From NCBI GenBank assembly GCA_009760855.2, contig WPIO01000010.1:3980001-4044000 (forward strand): DNA of 64,000 nucleotides. Reading direction: 5' to 3'. Positions 41,568 to 53,300 of the stretch are shown here, one piece after another. This stretch comes from Cristatella mucedo. Its lineage: Eukaryota > Bryozoa > Phylactolaemata > Cristatellidae. The notes under the pieces were generated by a model that saw only the letters and a program-made list of their open reading frames with translations, was not told the DNA's origin and did no database searches. The first letter of the stretch is position 1. Every line of letters begins with the position of its first letter. The position numbers and the translations under genes are program-made.

Positions 41568-41698
41568 TTTGGCCCAGTGGTTAAGGTGCTCGCTCCGACC
41601 AAGGTGTGGCCGAGGTCGTGGGCTCGAGCACCGTGGCTTATTTGAAGCACCTGAATAGAGATTAACTTCTCTTGGGGCGATATACAAGTGAATCATAT
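41568..41698 (+). repeat. SINE family B, fullest copy
   Basis: tRNA-like head with box A (tggcccagtggttaaggtgc) and box B (ggtcgtgggctcgagcacc), body 'ttgaagcacctgaatagaga' and 'cttctcttggggcgatatac', then an AT-rich tail running into TA/GT microsatellites. Confidence 0.75.
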
Positions 41699-41715
41699 AT
41701 ATATGTGTGTGTGTG

Positions 41716-41765
<50 letters not shown>
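41695..41765. repeat. (TA)n and (GT)n microsatellites
   Basis: Compound tail after SINE B: TA, then (GT)n 41705-41721, then (TA)n. Confidence 0.95.
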
Positions 41766-41766
<1 letters not shown>

Positions 41767-44700
41767 CAAAGTTGGCGTTGGCGAGCTCTTGCGGTTGCTC
41801 GGCAGCTCAGCCACCGTAGCTGTTTGCAGGTGCAACAGCACGAAGACTGGGTGCGCGCATTTCGCCAGGCGATCGATACGAATTCTTCCGAGTCTCTCGC
41901 GGCAATCAGAGCTTGGCCAATTCAACTGCACCGAGCCATTGTACGACCTGACGGCCGGCTAATGAGAGCGCCTGCAGCAGGCGCAGCTTGGTGCCTCATT
42001 CGGGCCATAGCCGCTGTCGTCGTCTCTCAGACCGGTTCCCCTGCGAGGTTCATGAATCATCTCAAGCTCTCCCTTAAAAGTGAACGGGTGTAAGCGGAGT
42101 GCAGTTTTGCTCGCGACTGAGAGCAAATTGAAGTTTCGCGACTGCGCTTCCCCCACTTCTCTCTCGGCCAAGCTTGCAGTGTGCGCGCGTTCGCTGACGA
42201 TCTTGCTCAGCTAGCGCTGGCAAGGCTTCTTCTTGAAGGTACTCGTTAGATGTCCAAAAATAAATGATACAAGTAAGGGGGACGGGGGGCGCATTTGCTA
42301 TCTTTCGGGCGCTGTTGTGACTATCGGCAGCTGCCCTCCAGTTTCTTTTCGTGGACCCCTTACGGCGAAGTCACTTCGTCCTTTTTTACCTCGGTGCACT
42401 AAGTGCGAGCCGAGACTTTGCACGCCAGGGTTCGCTAGCCGGGGCTGGATGGGCAGTCGATACGGCCAGCTAGGGGCCACCAGAGAGAAGCAAACCTGCC
42501 CTTGGAGCAGGATGGACGACCGTGAAGGTGCCTTCGAAACGTATTCGTTCCCTTCGCTCACAACTGGCTCATCCCGAGCGATGAAATTCTGGCGTTTATA
42601 AGCACCACTTCCAGCCATGGACAAGATGATGAACACGAGAAACCGGCCGCCCGGGGACTTGAGAAATTAAGTACCGGCGCTACTCCTTAGTCCCCCTGAC
42701 AGCGTTGTTCATAGAACCCCATGTACGGTCCATAGGGCCCGCTTCGGCACGTCTGCTTTGGAAAGTGATTCACTTGGTAAAAATGAGTGAGGCTAGGTAA
42801 TGGAGTGAGAAGTGGAGAAAAGCAGCGAAAGCTAGATATTAAGAGAGGATTGAAAGGCAAGAGAGCTGTCTACGCCTACGCCTTGCGTGCAAAGGCAACA
42901 TCGGCCCAAGAAATGCGGAAATGAAATCCACCCCACCCCCCCCCCGCGACCGACCCAGAGGAATGACCTCGACAATCTCAAGATGGATGTGCACACTTGT
43001 GAATTGATTGTTTGAGTAGATCTTTTTCCGGAAAGTCGCTCGCTGATGGTTTAATATGGTCTAACTATACCCCAAGTGTAAATAGAGACTGATAGCCAAA
43101 TTTTGAACAAGCTACGAGTACGTTGCAGTTGAGCTTCTCCTCCCAATAGCTTTGGCACTGAATTCTCCTGGCTGGTGCGGGCAGTAGGTTTGGCATTCTA
43201 GTATCATGGCTCGTGTGGGCATATTGGATGAGTACACGTAAAGCCAGAAACCTGACCTCAGCTGCTACCGGGTTGCCGTCCGTGACGGACTCTAGCACAT
43301 TTAGGATAAGAAAATCACGGCCAAATATGAACACAGGTGTTCATAATAATAGGATGTGCACTGGAATCGCATATGGGTTAATACTTAGCTTAGTAGTGTG
43401 AATGTTCGAAACTATAAGTTTCCTCGGGGCCCACCCTTGCTTTTGAGATCACGATATGAGCCTATGCACTCGTGCATTTCTTCTGTGTAGTATGAAGTAT
43501 CCCATAGTGATGCTAGGTTGCACTTGATGATCTTATCCTGCCACGAAAAGGCATTCGCCGGTACGTTCCTGTAAATGCTAAAAAGTAAAAGTGGGCGGAG
43601 TCGGCTTATTTACTGTACGTTGCGACAGATGAGCCGTAGCTGCTTTCACACGCTTTAGATTGACAATACAGTATTGGCCAGGTCGCGACGTACGAGCCCC
43701 CCACCCTTGGAATAGCCTGAAGGTTATCATGAAGAAACATGACTAATATTCATCATTTGTCATTAGTGTAGCGTCCCGAAAGAGCTAAATTGCTAGCCAC
43801 GCCCTATTCGCTAGCCCTTCGCGAAGCAGCTAACCTCGGGAAGCAACGTTCTAAAAGAACCCGCCCCCTCTCCTACCCTTACTCTTGCCGTCTTCTCTCG
43901 ATAGAATACATTCTCGCTCTCCACTCATCCGCTAGCACCTTCCGACGCCCGATTGAATAAACTCTCGTAGGGAGTTAGAAGATAGTAGCCCGTGCAAAGT
44001 AGTTCAAATAGACTTTTGTGAAGCTCATTTTTTGTTATCGGTCGGCTGTGAGTACATTTGATTTTACGGGAAGGTGGTCGAAGTTAACTAATGACTAGCA
44101 GTTAAAGGGTTAAGATGCATGCAAAGGCAGTCGCTAGCTCGTAATGCTCAGCGATCGTGCTCTGAGAGCTCGAGCACGGCGCATTTCGACATGAAGAAGC
44201 ATAGGCGAGGTCGTCGAAATCGCTCGTGACCTGTATCGGCAATGCAGAGAGCTCGCTGCATCGCTAGAGCACGACTAGCGAGCCCCCTGGCGCTGCGTTG
44301 ATCGATTGAATCTGGACTACGGTGGCGGCAGATGGGGTTGCAGACCAGCAGCCACTGGCCCCACAGGGCCCACTCTCTCGAGTGGGTGGGAGAGAGGTGC
44401 ATTAAACCCCGACTTCGCTGGCTACCAAGCGCTCATCCGTTGCATGTTGACCGAGCTCTTAAGAGGACGACAGTCTGATAAGGCGATTTTGAAGCAGGCA
44501 GCTCCCTGGCGGATTGTGGCAGTCTGGCTTAAACAACTCGTCAGCAGCAGTTCGAGACACGTCGCTACGGTGACCACTCGTTCAGCTAGCAGGTGATAAA
44601 CTCGCAGGCTTCGGAGATCTCGCTGTCAAGAGTACTGTACTTACGTCTGCAGCACTAATGCGACAGTCTGGCGTGAGCTGCACTCTACAACTCGTTGGTA

Positions 44701-45689
44701 ACGAGTCTCTCGCACGGGGCGCTTCGTCCTCTCACCGCCAGCTAGTTGTACGCGGGCCGTGATATTGGCAGTAACCCTGATTGATTGAATCCTACACAGG
44801 GCTGCGATATTACCGCCCATTGAGGAGATGCTTCTCCTGGACAATATGGGCTTTGTTTCACCTTAAATGCACCGTGTTCGCTTGTGAATGGCTATAGACG
44901 ACCGTCCAAAGAAAACAGAATAACGTGAGGCGCTTCGCTGCATACGAAATTAAAGCGGTACGGTCTCTGCCAAGGGCAAGATGGCAGCATTGCAGCAGTT
45001 AATTAACTCGTCTCTACGAAGACTGCATATCTGTGGTAGTCGATGAGTTTTTCAAACATAGGTGGACAATTTAGGCTGGATATTTCTCTAAAAAACAACA
45101 ACAAAGCGTAATCAACGTTTTTGCCAACAAGGGCATTTCCACGAGCCAGTTTTATACAAACAGAAACACAATGAGAACGTGCTTGTTCGATCTATTAGTC
45201 ATATGTACTGCAGAAATTAGGTTATATCAGCCACTATAGGTTGGTATTCGTGCTATCTATTCGCCGAATTGCTTCCATCATGCTTGTCCCCGTCGCACCA
45301 CATACCGCCGCTTGCTTAAGACTATTTATTTGCTATCATCCACTTAATAAAGGAGTTCTATTATATGTAGTTTCCATGCTTAACCAATGCCTAAAATTAT
45401 CACTTGGTACTTCTTCAGGCACATAATTCTATGGCGATATGGTGACTGCATGAACATAGCCAGCCAGCTCTTGAAAATTTACTGTTGCATAAATAATGGT
45501 CGAATAAGGCAACGATTCGAAATGGGGTAATGCTGATGGACATAAATCTGTAATTACAGTGCTAACCAGGCACAGAAGAAATCACCACAAACAACAACCA
45601 TGAGAATGTCATAATCAAAGAAAATTCACGACAGTCACGGTGCTGGTAAAGTTTTATCGTCACACGTCAAAACGAATGATTTAGAAGCT

Positions 45690-46015
45690 ACTATCTCTGT
45701 CTGTAATTCCACAAAGACTAAGCGGCTGCGATGCAGGGAGTTTTCTACAGCGCCCTCAAAGCCTAAGCGGCTATGGCAGCGGTTCTCAACCTGTGGGTTG
45801 CGAACACTTTGGGGGTCGAAAGACCCTTTCACAGGGGTCGCCTAAGACCACCGGAAAACAACATTTCCACATTTCGCACACAATAATTGTATGGTTGGGG
45901 GTCGCCACAACATAAGGAACTGTATTAAAGGGTCGCAGCATTAGGAAGGTTGAGAAATACTGGGCTATGGGAATGCATACGGTAGCCAACAGGCCTGTCC
46001 TCGAAACAGCTTTCC
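45690..46015 (-). mobile_element. LINE family 1 relic split by a hAT element
   Basis: 'ctgtctgtaattccacaaag' to 'gcctaagcggctatgg' on the left and 'gaatgcatacggtagccaac' on the right match the 3' end copy at 13570-13690; the match is interrupted only by the hAT element at 45777-45962. Confidence 0.75.
45777..45962 (+). mobile_element. SPIN-like hAT element with perfect 8-bp TSD
   Basis: 186 bp, same family as 41307-41490. The 8-mer ggctatgg lies at both 45769-45776 and 45963-45970. Removing the element and one copy restores the LINE sequence, so the insertion is clear and postdates the LINE. Confidence 0.88.
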
Positions 46016-47005
46016 TATTTAACGCAGTTGCACTACACTGTGCTAACTTAAGCATTGCATACGCAAAACTGTCCCATTCAGTTTACGCTGGCCATCTGAA
46101 CCTAGCACGGGGGGGGGGAGCTTGGTAGAACTTTACCTCTGCATGCACTCCTTAAACAGACCTGCTAAGGTTCAGAAACCGCATTCTAAATGCATAAAAA
46201 CTCCGGCTTGACAAGCATGGATGACGATTCTGATTTGCCTTTTAACATAACTTCACTTTCCAAGAAAACGATCACTGTCAGTCATATCATCAGAACATTT
46301 TCATTCTTCTAGGGTCGAGACAAATGTGTGCAGCTTGAAGCTCAAAGAAGCTGTCTGCAACTAGCGCAATTCACCAGCAGCAGAATCGCACCCTGTCTTC
46401 AATTTACCTCGTCTAGTTATTCCCTGAAGTGGATGCAAGCATGCATTCAGCCAATTAAAAAAGAAAAAGCTCTCATCTGTAAAGTTGCAATCACGGAAAA
46501 TGACAGCCGATTGGCAGCCATTGAATAACTAACAAACAAATAAAGCAATCCATAGCAAACGACATATAAATCTGAAAAAGCCGGCTGCTGTATCTACAAG
46601 CCCCATCAAGCCACCATGCTTGCTGCAATTAGGAGATAATTACTTAAAGCTATGCTAAGTCACAGTACTCACTCACAGTACCTCATTTTCGACAAGGCCT
46701 CGTAAGTAACTAACGCTGCTGTTAGAGTGGCAGACAGCTGACCAAGTGTACGAATGTGGGCTTGTTACCGAATTTTGAATTTGCATACAACCGACATGAG
46801 CCTGGATCTTAACCGCAGGCAGTTCGGGGTGCTGCTAGCAGAACTCAGAAAGCAGGCTAAGATGGCCTTTCCGGCGAGGTATGATGATGGGTTTCGGCAG
46901 CCTCCAGCACATCTGCAGAAAGCCTACACCAGTCACTTGTCACCCGATTTTTGCACGGCCAAAAATCGTCAAGACATGGCGAAAAGCAACTTTTCTTCCA
47001 AAAGA

Positions 47006-47011
47006 TTTATT
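47006..47011 (-). promoter_or_regulatory. Candidate GEMIN7 poly(A) signal
   Basis: AATAAA on the - strand, 126 nt after the GEMIN7 stop codon. Confidence 0.5.
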
Positions 47012-47136
47012 ACATACTTCGCATTTCAATATTCTAATTCTAGAGAACGGAACATCAACTCATAGGACTAATTAAAGCACACAACCCGAGTCAGCATGAA
47101 CGTGATGACAGCATCTAATGCCACCCGCGTTCGCGA

Positions 47137-47442
47137 TCAGTTCCTCGATTGGCAATTAGAGACGTGCTGCACATTCAAACTGGCTACGATCGCAATGACG
47201 TCGGAGCTGCGAAGTAGCACGTCGGGATAAGTGGTAAACGGGGTTATCAAGCTTGATAGATGAAGCTCAAGCCCATCAATGTCAGCATTCTGAAATAGTC
47301 CAGATACAGATGTCCTCTCGTACATTGCCACATCAACAGTCTTGCCGGTGAGTAATGAAAGGGTACGTAGATACCTTTCACGCAAAAGAGTTCGCTGTCG
47401 CTGCTTCTGGGCCATCTCTTCCTTGGCACCACAATCAGACAT
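47137..47442 (-). CDS. GEMIN7: Gem-associated protein 7 (GEMIN7)
   Basis: Gemin7 is a small Sm-fold protein that pairs with Gemin6 in the SMN complex, which assembles Sm rings on spliceosomal snRNAs in the cytoplasm. The reading frame gives 101 residues with RERYLRTLSLLTGKTVDVAM near residues 19-38 (vertebrate: RERYLRSLLAMVGHQVSFTL), then PDVLLRSSDVIAIVA (vertebrate: EALLRCSDIISYTF). The order and spacing match. I place the start at 47442 because a poly-T acceptor (tttttttttag) ends only 6 nt upstream, so the first exon is probably noncoding. The frame is open further to 47532, which would give 131 residues, the vertebrate length, so an upstream start cannot be excluded. A poly(A) signal follows at 47011. 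Low similarity outside the core is usual for this protein. Confidence 0.85.
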   Translation of the reverse strand: MSDCGAKEEMAQKQRQRTLLRERYLRTLSLLTGKTVDVAMYERTSVSGLFQNADIDGLELHLSSLITPFTTYPDVLLRSSDVIAIVASLNVQHVSNCQSRN

Positions 47443-48629
47443 TCTCCCTAAAAAAAAACACCAGTCCGCTGCTGTTGACGAGGTAGAGCAGCAAGCAGGT
47501 TCTATCAAAGATTCATACCCAAGTAATGCCATTTTAGGCTCCCAACTAACTCAGTCGATCACACGTTGCATTGGCATCATGCAAGATCGCTGGGTTATAT
47601 ATGGAAAAACAGGCAACTAATGTGGGTCTATCTTTGTCAGTTGCCAAGTTGATTAACCTCCTCTACGAGAGAATGAGACAGAGACAGTGCTAGACATAGA
47701 CCGGCTGATGAAGTCATGCACAGACAAATCTGGACTGTGGCACACGGGGCTGATCGTATTTGAGACCAAACCCAATTGTTTATCATTCTCCCCCTCCTCA
47801 GCACCGAGAAGAAAACGGAATTAGCACTACACCAGAGGTTGCTACACAATACTCAACCCATTAGTAGCTCTTGGCTAAGATGCTGTACCCAACAACATAC
47901 ATTTCAATCGACAAAAAACCCGGACATGAAGCAGTGCAGTAAATAGTGGGGAGGACTACGATGTACCAAAGAGTGGCTGTAAAGAGGTTGAACAATTGTC
48001 TACAAAAGCTATGCCTGCACCATCGCACAAGATGTGTTTTGCTGTGTGTCGCTCTCGAGGACAGCAGGGTAACAAACTATCGTAAGCAGTCTGCACTCAA
48101 TCGACAGGCAGGACAGTTCCCGTGCAGATGTAAACGATTCACAGCACAGCTTAGGACACCACTAAAGAGTCCTAATGATCACTACCAGCTGCACCGTTAT
48201 ATATTCTAGCCAACTGCTTCTTTCGGTAGCAACATACATGCTCTATCCAGAAGAGAATATGCTGAGTAATTCGAATCAAGAAAACTTACTTCGGCAGTTT
48301 TCATTCAGCGTCTACATGCAAGCTAACCTTTGATTTGAGGCATGCATCGAGTTAAGTACACCACAATGCAGTACTCAACACCCTTAACACTATGCACACA
48401 CGGGTGAGCATTGAACAAAGTTTGGAATTTGCAGTGTGTTGATCATTGCTAAGCCAAACATGTAGGACACTAACAAATCCTTAGTGTTGTTGCTCGCATG
48501 AAGGCAGTATGCAAGCATGGGTCATTTACCAAAATCTAGCATTGAGCAACGATGTTTGGATGCACATTGTGACAAACCACGAATGACTCCACCGATAGGA
48601 ATTTGATCCCCATGCTTCTATTAGTTTGA

Positions 48630-48800
48630 GCCGTGATGGCACACTAGATAAGGCGGTTGCTTTCATGACCTCGGTCCCGAGGTCGTGTGTTTGATTCCTG
48701 TGGTGGGCGATCTTTAATCGCCACTGCAAGCGGTGGTGATAGCCGTAAAGGCTCTTCTGTCGCTATACAAAAACAGGATGTTTAAGCAGCTAGGATTTAT
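48630..48800 (+). repeat. SINE family A copy
   Basis: Box-A-like 'tgatggcacactagataagg', box-B-like 'tgtgtttgattcctg', then 'gggcgatctttaatcgccac', 'gtgatagccgtaaaggctct' and 'aagcagctagg'. Confidence 0.75.
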
Positions 48801-49504
48801 TTATTTAGTGTGGGGTATATTTCCGGCCCCGTAAGTATTTTCTGATCCTGAGCTAGGCAATCGCAACTGCATACAGTTGCCACTGTCACATATCACCAAC
48901 AGTTTTGCCACCGGCTGGGCTGGTGGCTCTACCTACGACTTGAGCAACTAAACCCAGGGCCACGTGAGCTAGCCGGCTCAGGGAGTAATCATGTGAGGAC
49001 AGCCTTCGAGAATTCCAGCAAAAGAGTTTGTAGAGCATGCAAGCATGATGGCAAAAATTTTGTCCAAGCTGATGCTTTACCAATCAGGTCACTGAAAGTG
49101 AGCTGGGGTTAAGGAATTTTTTGGTCCTACCCAAAAACGTTTTAGTAAATGAAATTAACCTACCCCTAGACTTCAAAGAACTAGCCAAAAAGAGCTTCTA
49201 AGATTACGTTAATCGTCTATAAGGGTATTAATGTACATCATAATAGGAATACGTTGCTGATATGATAAAATTAAGTAGTCAAAATAAAAATTAGCCAAAA
49301 CAAGCTCAATCTTACAATAATTTATTTTAATCTTGAGATTTAAATAACATAATCAAATACAATTTTTTAATTTTTTACACGATTGCAGGTAAGCACCCTG
49401 ACCCAGCTTGACAGCCTGCCGGCGAGCATCGAGCCAGTCCAGCAGCTAGGGCGGCATGCCCGGCAAACCTCGGGCTCTTCGTGCCCATGCGATGATACTA
49501 AAAT

Positions 49505-49830
49505 GTTATATAAGTATCTCCGTTTGTAACTGCACAGGCTGTAAAGTTATCTGCAGTCGAGGAAGTGAGCAGCACGAAGTAGCGGCATAGGATGGCTGAA
49601 AAGAATGTGCCACAGTCGGCAGCAAGAGAGATGTCAAGTATAAGCTTAAAAGAAAGCTGGCAAACAATTGTTGTACAGGCCTCACAAGCAATAAGCGTGC
49701 AGCCGTAGCATGACCATTTCCATAAAGGCCACTAAATTCGGTGCTGAATGGAAGACTGAAACGAGGGCGGAAATGCGATTTAAATGTGAAACAACACGCC
49801 GAAGGGAACGGCACCTAAGGCTCACAATTC
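49505..49830 (-). mobile_element. LINE family 1, degenerate 3' end
   Basis: 'tctccgtttgtaactgcaca' at the low end and 'aatgtgccacagtcggcagc', 'gagagatgtcaagta' correspond in order to the 13570-14050 copy. Confidence 0.6.
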
Positions 49831-49842
49831 AAATTCCCAATA

Positions 49843-49848
49843 TTTATT
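49843..49848 (-). promoter_or_regulatory. Candidate PIGBOS1-like poly(A) signal
   Basis: AATAAA on the - strand, 142 nt after the stop codon at 49990. Confidence 0.5.
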
Positions 49849-49989
49849 ACATAGTAGGCGTAAGAACGCTCGATCTCTAATATCGGACGAAGGTCGTCAG
49901 CATCAAGCGGCATTCAAATTAGAAGGGGTGCCGATCTGCGGACGGTATACGGCGGGTAGAATAGGCACATAAGGCAGACAGTGAGACCA

Positions 49990-50157
49990 TTACCTAGTAT
50001 CGGGACCGCCTGCCGACTCTAAGCGAGCTTGCTCTTGCGGCTTGGTGGCTTTCGAAAAAACCGGCCTCCAAATGTACACCCCGCTAAAGAACCCGATGGC
50101 AGTAACCAGAAGGATCTGATGTCGCGCGAGGCGTCGCTTGACTCGAAACAAGGCCAT
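49990..50157 (-). CDS. PIGBOS1: PIGBOS1-like mitochondrial microprotein
   Basis: 55 residues starting MALFRVKRR. Vertebrate PIGBOS1 (54 aa) is a mitochondrial outer-membrane microprotein that contacts ER-bound CLCC1 and tunes the unfolded protein response. Here a basic N-terminus precedes one membrane segment (ILLVTAIGFFSGVYIW) with the family-like motif GVYIxxPVF and a short polar tail. The vertebrate counterpart reads GGVYIFQPVF at the same distance from each end. The start at 50157 is chosen for that length match; an in-frame ATG at 50187 would add ten residues. The last codons overlap a donor-like site (CTAG|GTAATG), so a spliced C-terminus is possible. The gene is head to head with NELF-A, 178 bp between start codons. 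The short length makes the family call tentative. Confidence 0.6.
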   Translation of the reverse strand: MALFRVKRRLARHQILLVTAIGFFSGVYIWRPVFSKATKPQEQARLESAGGPDTR

Positions 50158-50335
50158 AAGCTGCGGTAATGTGCGGAACAAGTTCAAGGCTACATTTATC
50201 CAGAAAAGAATGCTCGAATTGCTTCATCAAAAGCATGCTAAAATATATGATTAATTAAAAATTGGCGCCGATTAGGAGCCTTTCGCGTAAAGCTTTTAAA
50301 CAGAGCATTCTTTGATGCTCTTGCCTGCTTTCATT
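50158..50335. promoter_or_regulatory. Bidirectional promoter candidate, PIGBOS1-like / NELF-A
   Basis: The 178 bp between two divergent start codons must hold both 5' UTRs and start sites unless upstream exons exist. It contains ATTGG (inverted CCAAT) at 50261-50265 running into GGCGCC, and an AT-rich stretch at 50245-50260. No classical TATA box in either direction. Confidence 0.5.
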
Positions 50336-53300
50336 ATGGCCGCCAGGGAAGGGGATGTTGCGCTGTGGCTCCATAACAAACTCGGTTCTACGGACGACCT
50401 TTGGTCCGGGCGATCCATATGCGCGCAGTTATCCTTGGAAAAGTTACAAGGAATACAGGAATGCTTTTACAGCCTGCAGCCTCACGTGAAGGTGAAGCTG
50501 CTGCTCTCTTTCCTTCACCTACCCAAACAGAAAGTGGAGGAGGTGAGGAGGGTCGGCTGCGAGCATCCTCGCACTCGCAACGCGTGCTTCTAGAGCCTTC
50601 GTCTCAGCAGCGAACGCAGCTAGCCTGTTTACCTCGGTGCGCTGCTCCCGTGGGAAGTTGCTTGTTGTGGAATGCTCCCGCCCGGGCCATTTCCATACCG
50701 GTGGCGACTACTCACAGATTCGTGAGCTGTTAATATATTTTGAAAACAATGCGCATACCGTCGAAAGCTTGCTTTACTGTAGCTGATTTAATAAATAAGG
50801 GCACGGCATTTGTACAGTGGTCTGGTTAATATGTCTAGTAGTTTTACAAGTACTACGCATGCGATACGTTTAGAAAATTGGGAAAGTGGATTCATTTATA
50901 AGGACAAAACTAGCCCCGATCTTCAAGGTATCGTCTCAAAACTTGGCCCTGAAGGAACTGTCAATGCGCTATTTCACCACAGTTTTAAATCGATTTACCG
51001 TTCCAAAAGGAGGTGTGTAATAACCTGAGTGTGAGTGGGGTAACCTCTTCTGTCCTATGAGAGGGTAGACACGACCCAGGTCGTGAGTTTGGGTCCCGCA
51101 GGATTGAATCGTTTATTGCCTTCTGCAATTGAAATGATAGTTAAAACGGCTCTTGTGCTGCTATATAATTGAGGCTGTGGGATCAGCCGACCTTAAATAT
51201 TTTTTACTTTTACCAAGTCCTATCATGACTCTTTAGCAGTTGATCCTGGGAGGTATGACCCAACCCAGTTCCAAAGGTCTGTCATTATTCTCTTTAATGC
51301 TCATTTGACTACCGGCAACTGCAATTAGAAGCTGCTGGCACTGCCATAAACAATATATAATTCATTTGTATAGCACCCTGAGAGATCCTAACCTCTATTC
51401 AGGTGCTTCACATACACCTCTGGGCTCGAGACCACGACCTCGTCCAGACCTTGGTCGTGGCGAGCAACTTTACCACTGGCCAAACCAGCTCGCACCTGCT
51501 TTATCTGTTTGCAGTTGGCTTTTCAAGAAAGGCCTTTCATTGGCATCGTGTGGTACTTTGCGTACTTCGTGTGCACGAGCTTTTAAAGGAACAGTGCTGA
51601 AGGTGTTCTGATATGTTTCCTTGTCAAGTGTCTTGATGCCAGTGCATGACAGGTTGCATGGGAACAACATTCGTAGATGCATGCTTCACTGGTACACTCA
51701 TATGCAGGCCATGGGCATTTCCCCTTGGATATTAGACTCAGCTGCTCTAGTGAGATGTGCCAGCAGAGGTTCGAAGGTAAATGCTAGTGCCTTACTTGAG
51801 CATTCATGTACAACTGTTTGTGGGACTTCACAATAGCCATCCTGCTCTTTGTCAAAGAAGGAGGGCTCACTGATAGTAATAGTGGTTCATTAGCTCCTTT
51901 TTGTGACCCGTAAAACCTGGTTTAGATGGTAAGTCTTGCTTTCTACCTACTCGAGTCTTACTTCGGTCTTCCTTTTTGTAAGAGGTTTAGACGGCAGTCT
52001 TGCTTTCTACCTACACCGTCCACCGAGCGTTCATGGGGAAATTACTTTTGTTCGGGAGGTAGGAAATGGCTTTCATTGATACACATACCAGTGAATTGGA
52101 GTTGGCTGTCGCTGTTAATGTTTTACTTCAACCAGCACAAGAGAAGCCCCCTCAAAATCTGATTTTTTTTTTGTAACTCCGAGCTCAGAGTGTCCCATAA
52201 ACAGAGACTTGCATCGATGATTTCGTCAAGTCGTCCACCATTCCTTTTAAAGCAGTGCAGTAGGTGTGGTCTGAACGGTACCTACGATTGGTCACTTGCT
52301 AAATCTTACCTGACTCTTGGTCGAAGAACTAGAACCGAATTTGGCTGCCGAGTCTTCTCCAAGTGTTCCCTAAATCTTGGACCGCCCCACCGTATAGGTG
52401 ACATATACACTAAAGATTCGAGTAGGTAGGAAGCAAGACTCTCCATCTAAACCAGGCTTTTAATGTCTTGCCTTATTGGTGCATGTCTTTGCATTGTTGC
52501 CTCGGTGGTGATTAAATTGCAGACTTGGGATGGAAGGTCGGTTTGAGACTAGATGGGACAGCAGGTCAATTATGATCGAGTACCAACCAGTACAGCCTGA
52601 TTCCCCTGATCTTTAATTTGTCAATGATAATGTCTCTAGTGCTAGCCACTAAGGTGTAGTCACAGGCCCACTAATTTATATAATATTGTATGTATAACTC
52701 GTGGTATGCATGTTGCCTTTCCACGTGTTATCAGTTACGACTGGTGGTGAGTCTGAGAATGCATTCTCATCTATGAAGGGTTCAAAGGTAGTGAGATCCT
52801 TGGGATCCGGGCATCCCTCCAGTGCTATGACGACAACTGAGCAGGTCGTGGGCTTCGTCACTGCTGCTTACCGGGCTAGGTTTTTGCCAACCGTCTTCGC
52901 ATCTTTCTAGGCCACTTTTTTATAGTTCTTATTATGCCTGTCTTTGCTGGCTGTCCCCTTTTGAAGTCACTAAATTGGCATGGATCGTGTTTGTCATAGA
53001 CACTTTTTTAAGCAGCAGGTGATGCATGTTTTTTAATATCGCTAGTGCTGGATGGCGTATTGGTAACTGTCGGTGCTGCGAGGTGCAGCTCTAGGTTCAA
53101 CAGCTTGAAAAATCCTCCGCTTGGGAGCTCGTTATAAGTCACTGCAACTGTCTGAAGCTGCTGTTGCCACTGCTACCATAGCTAAGACGATGCCAGTGCC
53201 TTGGCTCGGCACTTAATGACCTTGGGCTTGTATATATTTTGTCGAGAAGTTACCATATGGCAGAAGCATCGGCTATTGAAGGGTAGAATCAGCATCGACA

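Larger units (their letters stand above)
39454..47136. other. Spacer between GT92 gene and GEMIN7
   Basis: 7.7 kb. It contains two SPIN-like hAT elements, a SINE B, a TA microsatellite and a family 1 LINE relic. An exon-like segment on the - strand (40343-40397) and one on the + strand near 41828 are reported as findings. Upstream of the GT92 start are a GC box (gggcgg, 39590) and a 'tacgtcattgg' CRE/CCAAT-like stretch (39726-39736). I see no confirmed gene. Confidence 0.5.
47443..49989. other. Spacer with SINE and LINE relics
   Basis: 2.5 kb between GEMIN7 and the PIGBOS1-like gene, which run in the same direction. A GTAAGT donor on the - strand at 48287-48282 could end a 5' noncoding exon of GEMIN7. 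Otherwise a SINE A copy and a family 1 LINE relic; no coding exon seen. Confidence 0.5.

Noticed and set aside
43065-43401. Overlapping 89- and 62-codon frames
   Set aside because: Possibly a transposon scrap, but no domain or splice signal could be supported.
43770-43985. LTR-like segment with AATAAA
   Set aside because: No paired copy, target duplication or terminal match; a chance signal cannot be excluded.
50810-51028. 72-codon frame in NELF-A intron 1
   Set aside because: No splice sites in phase with NELF-A and no recognisable domain.
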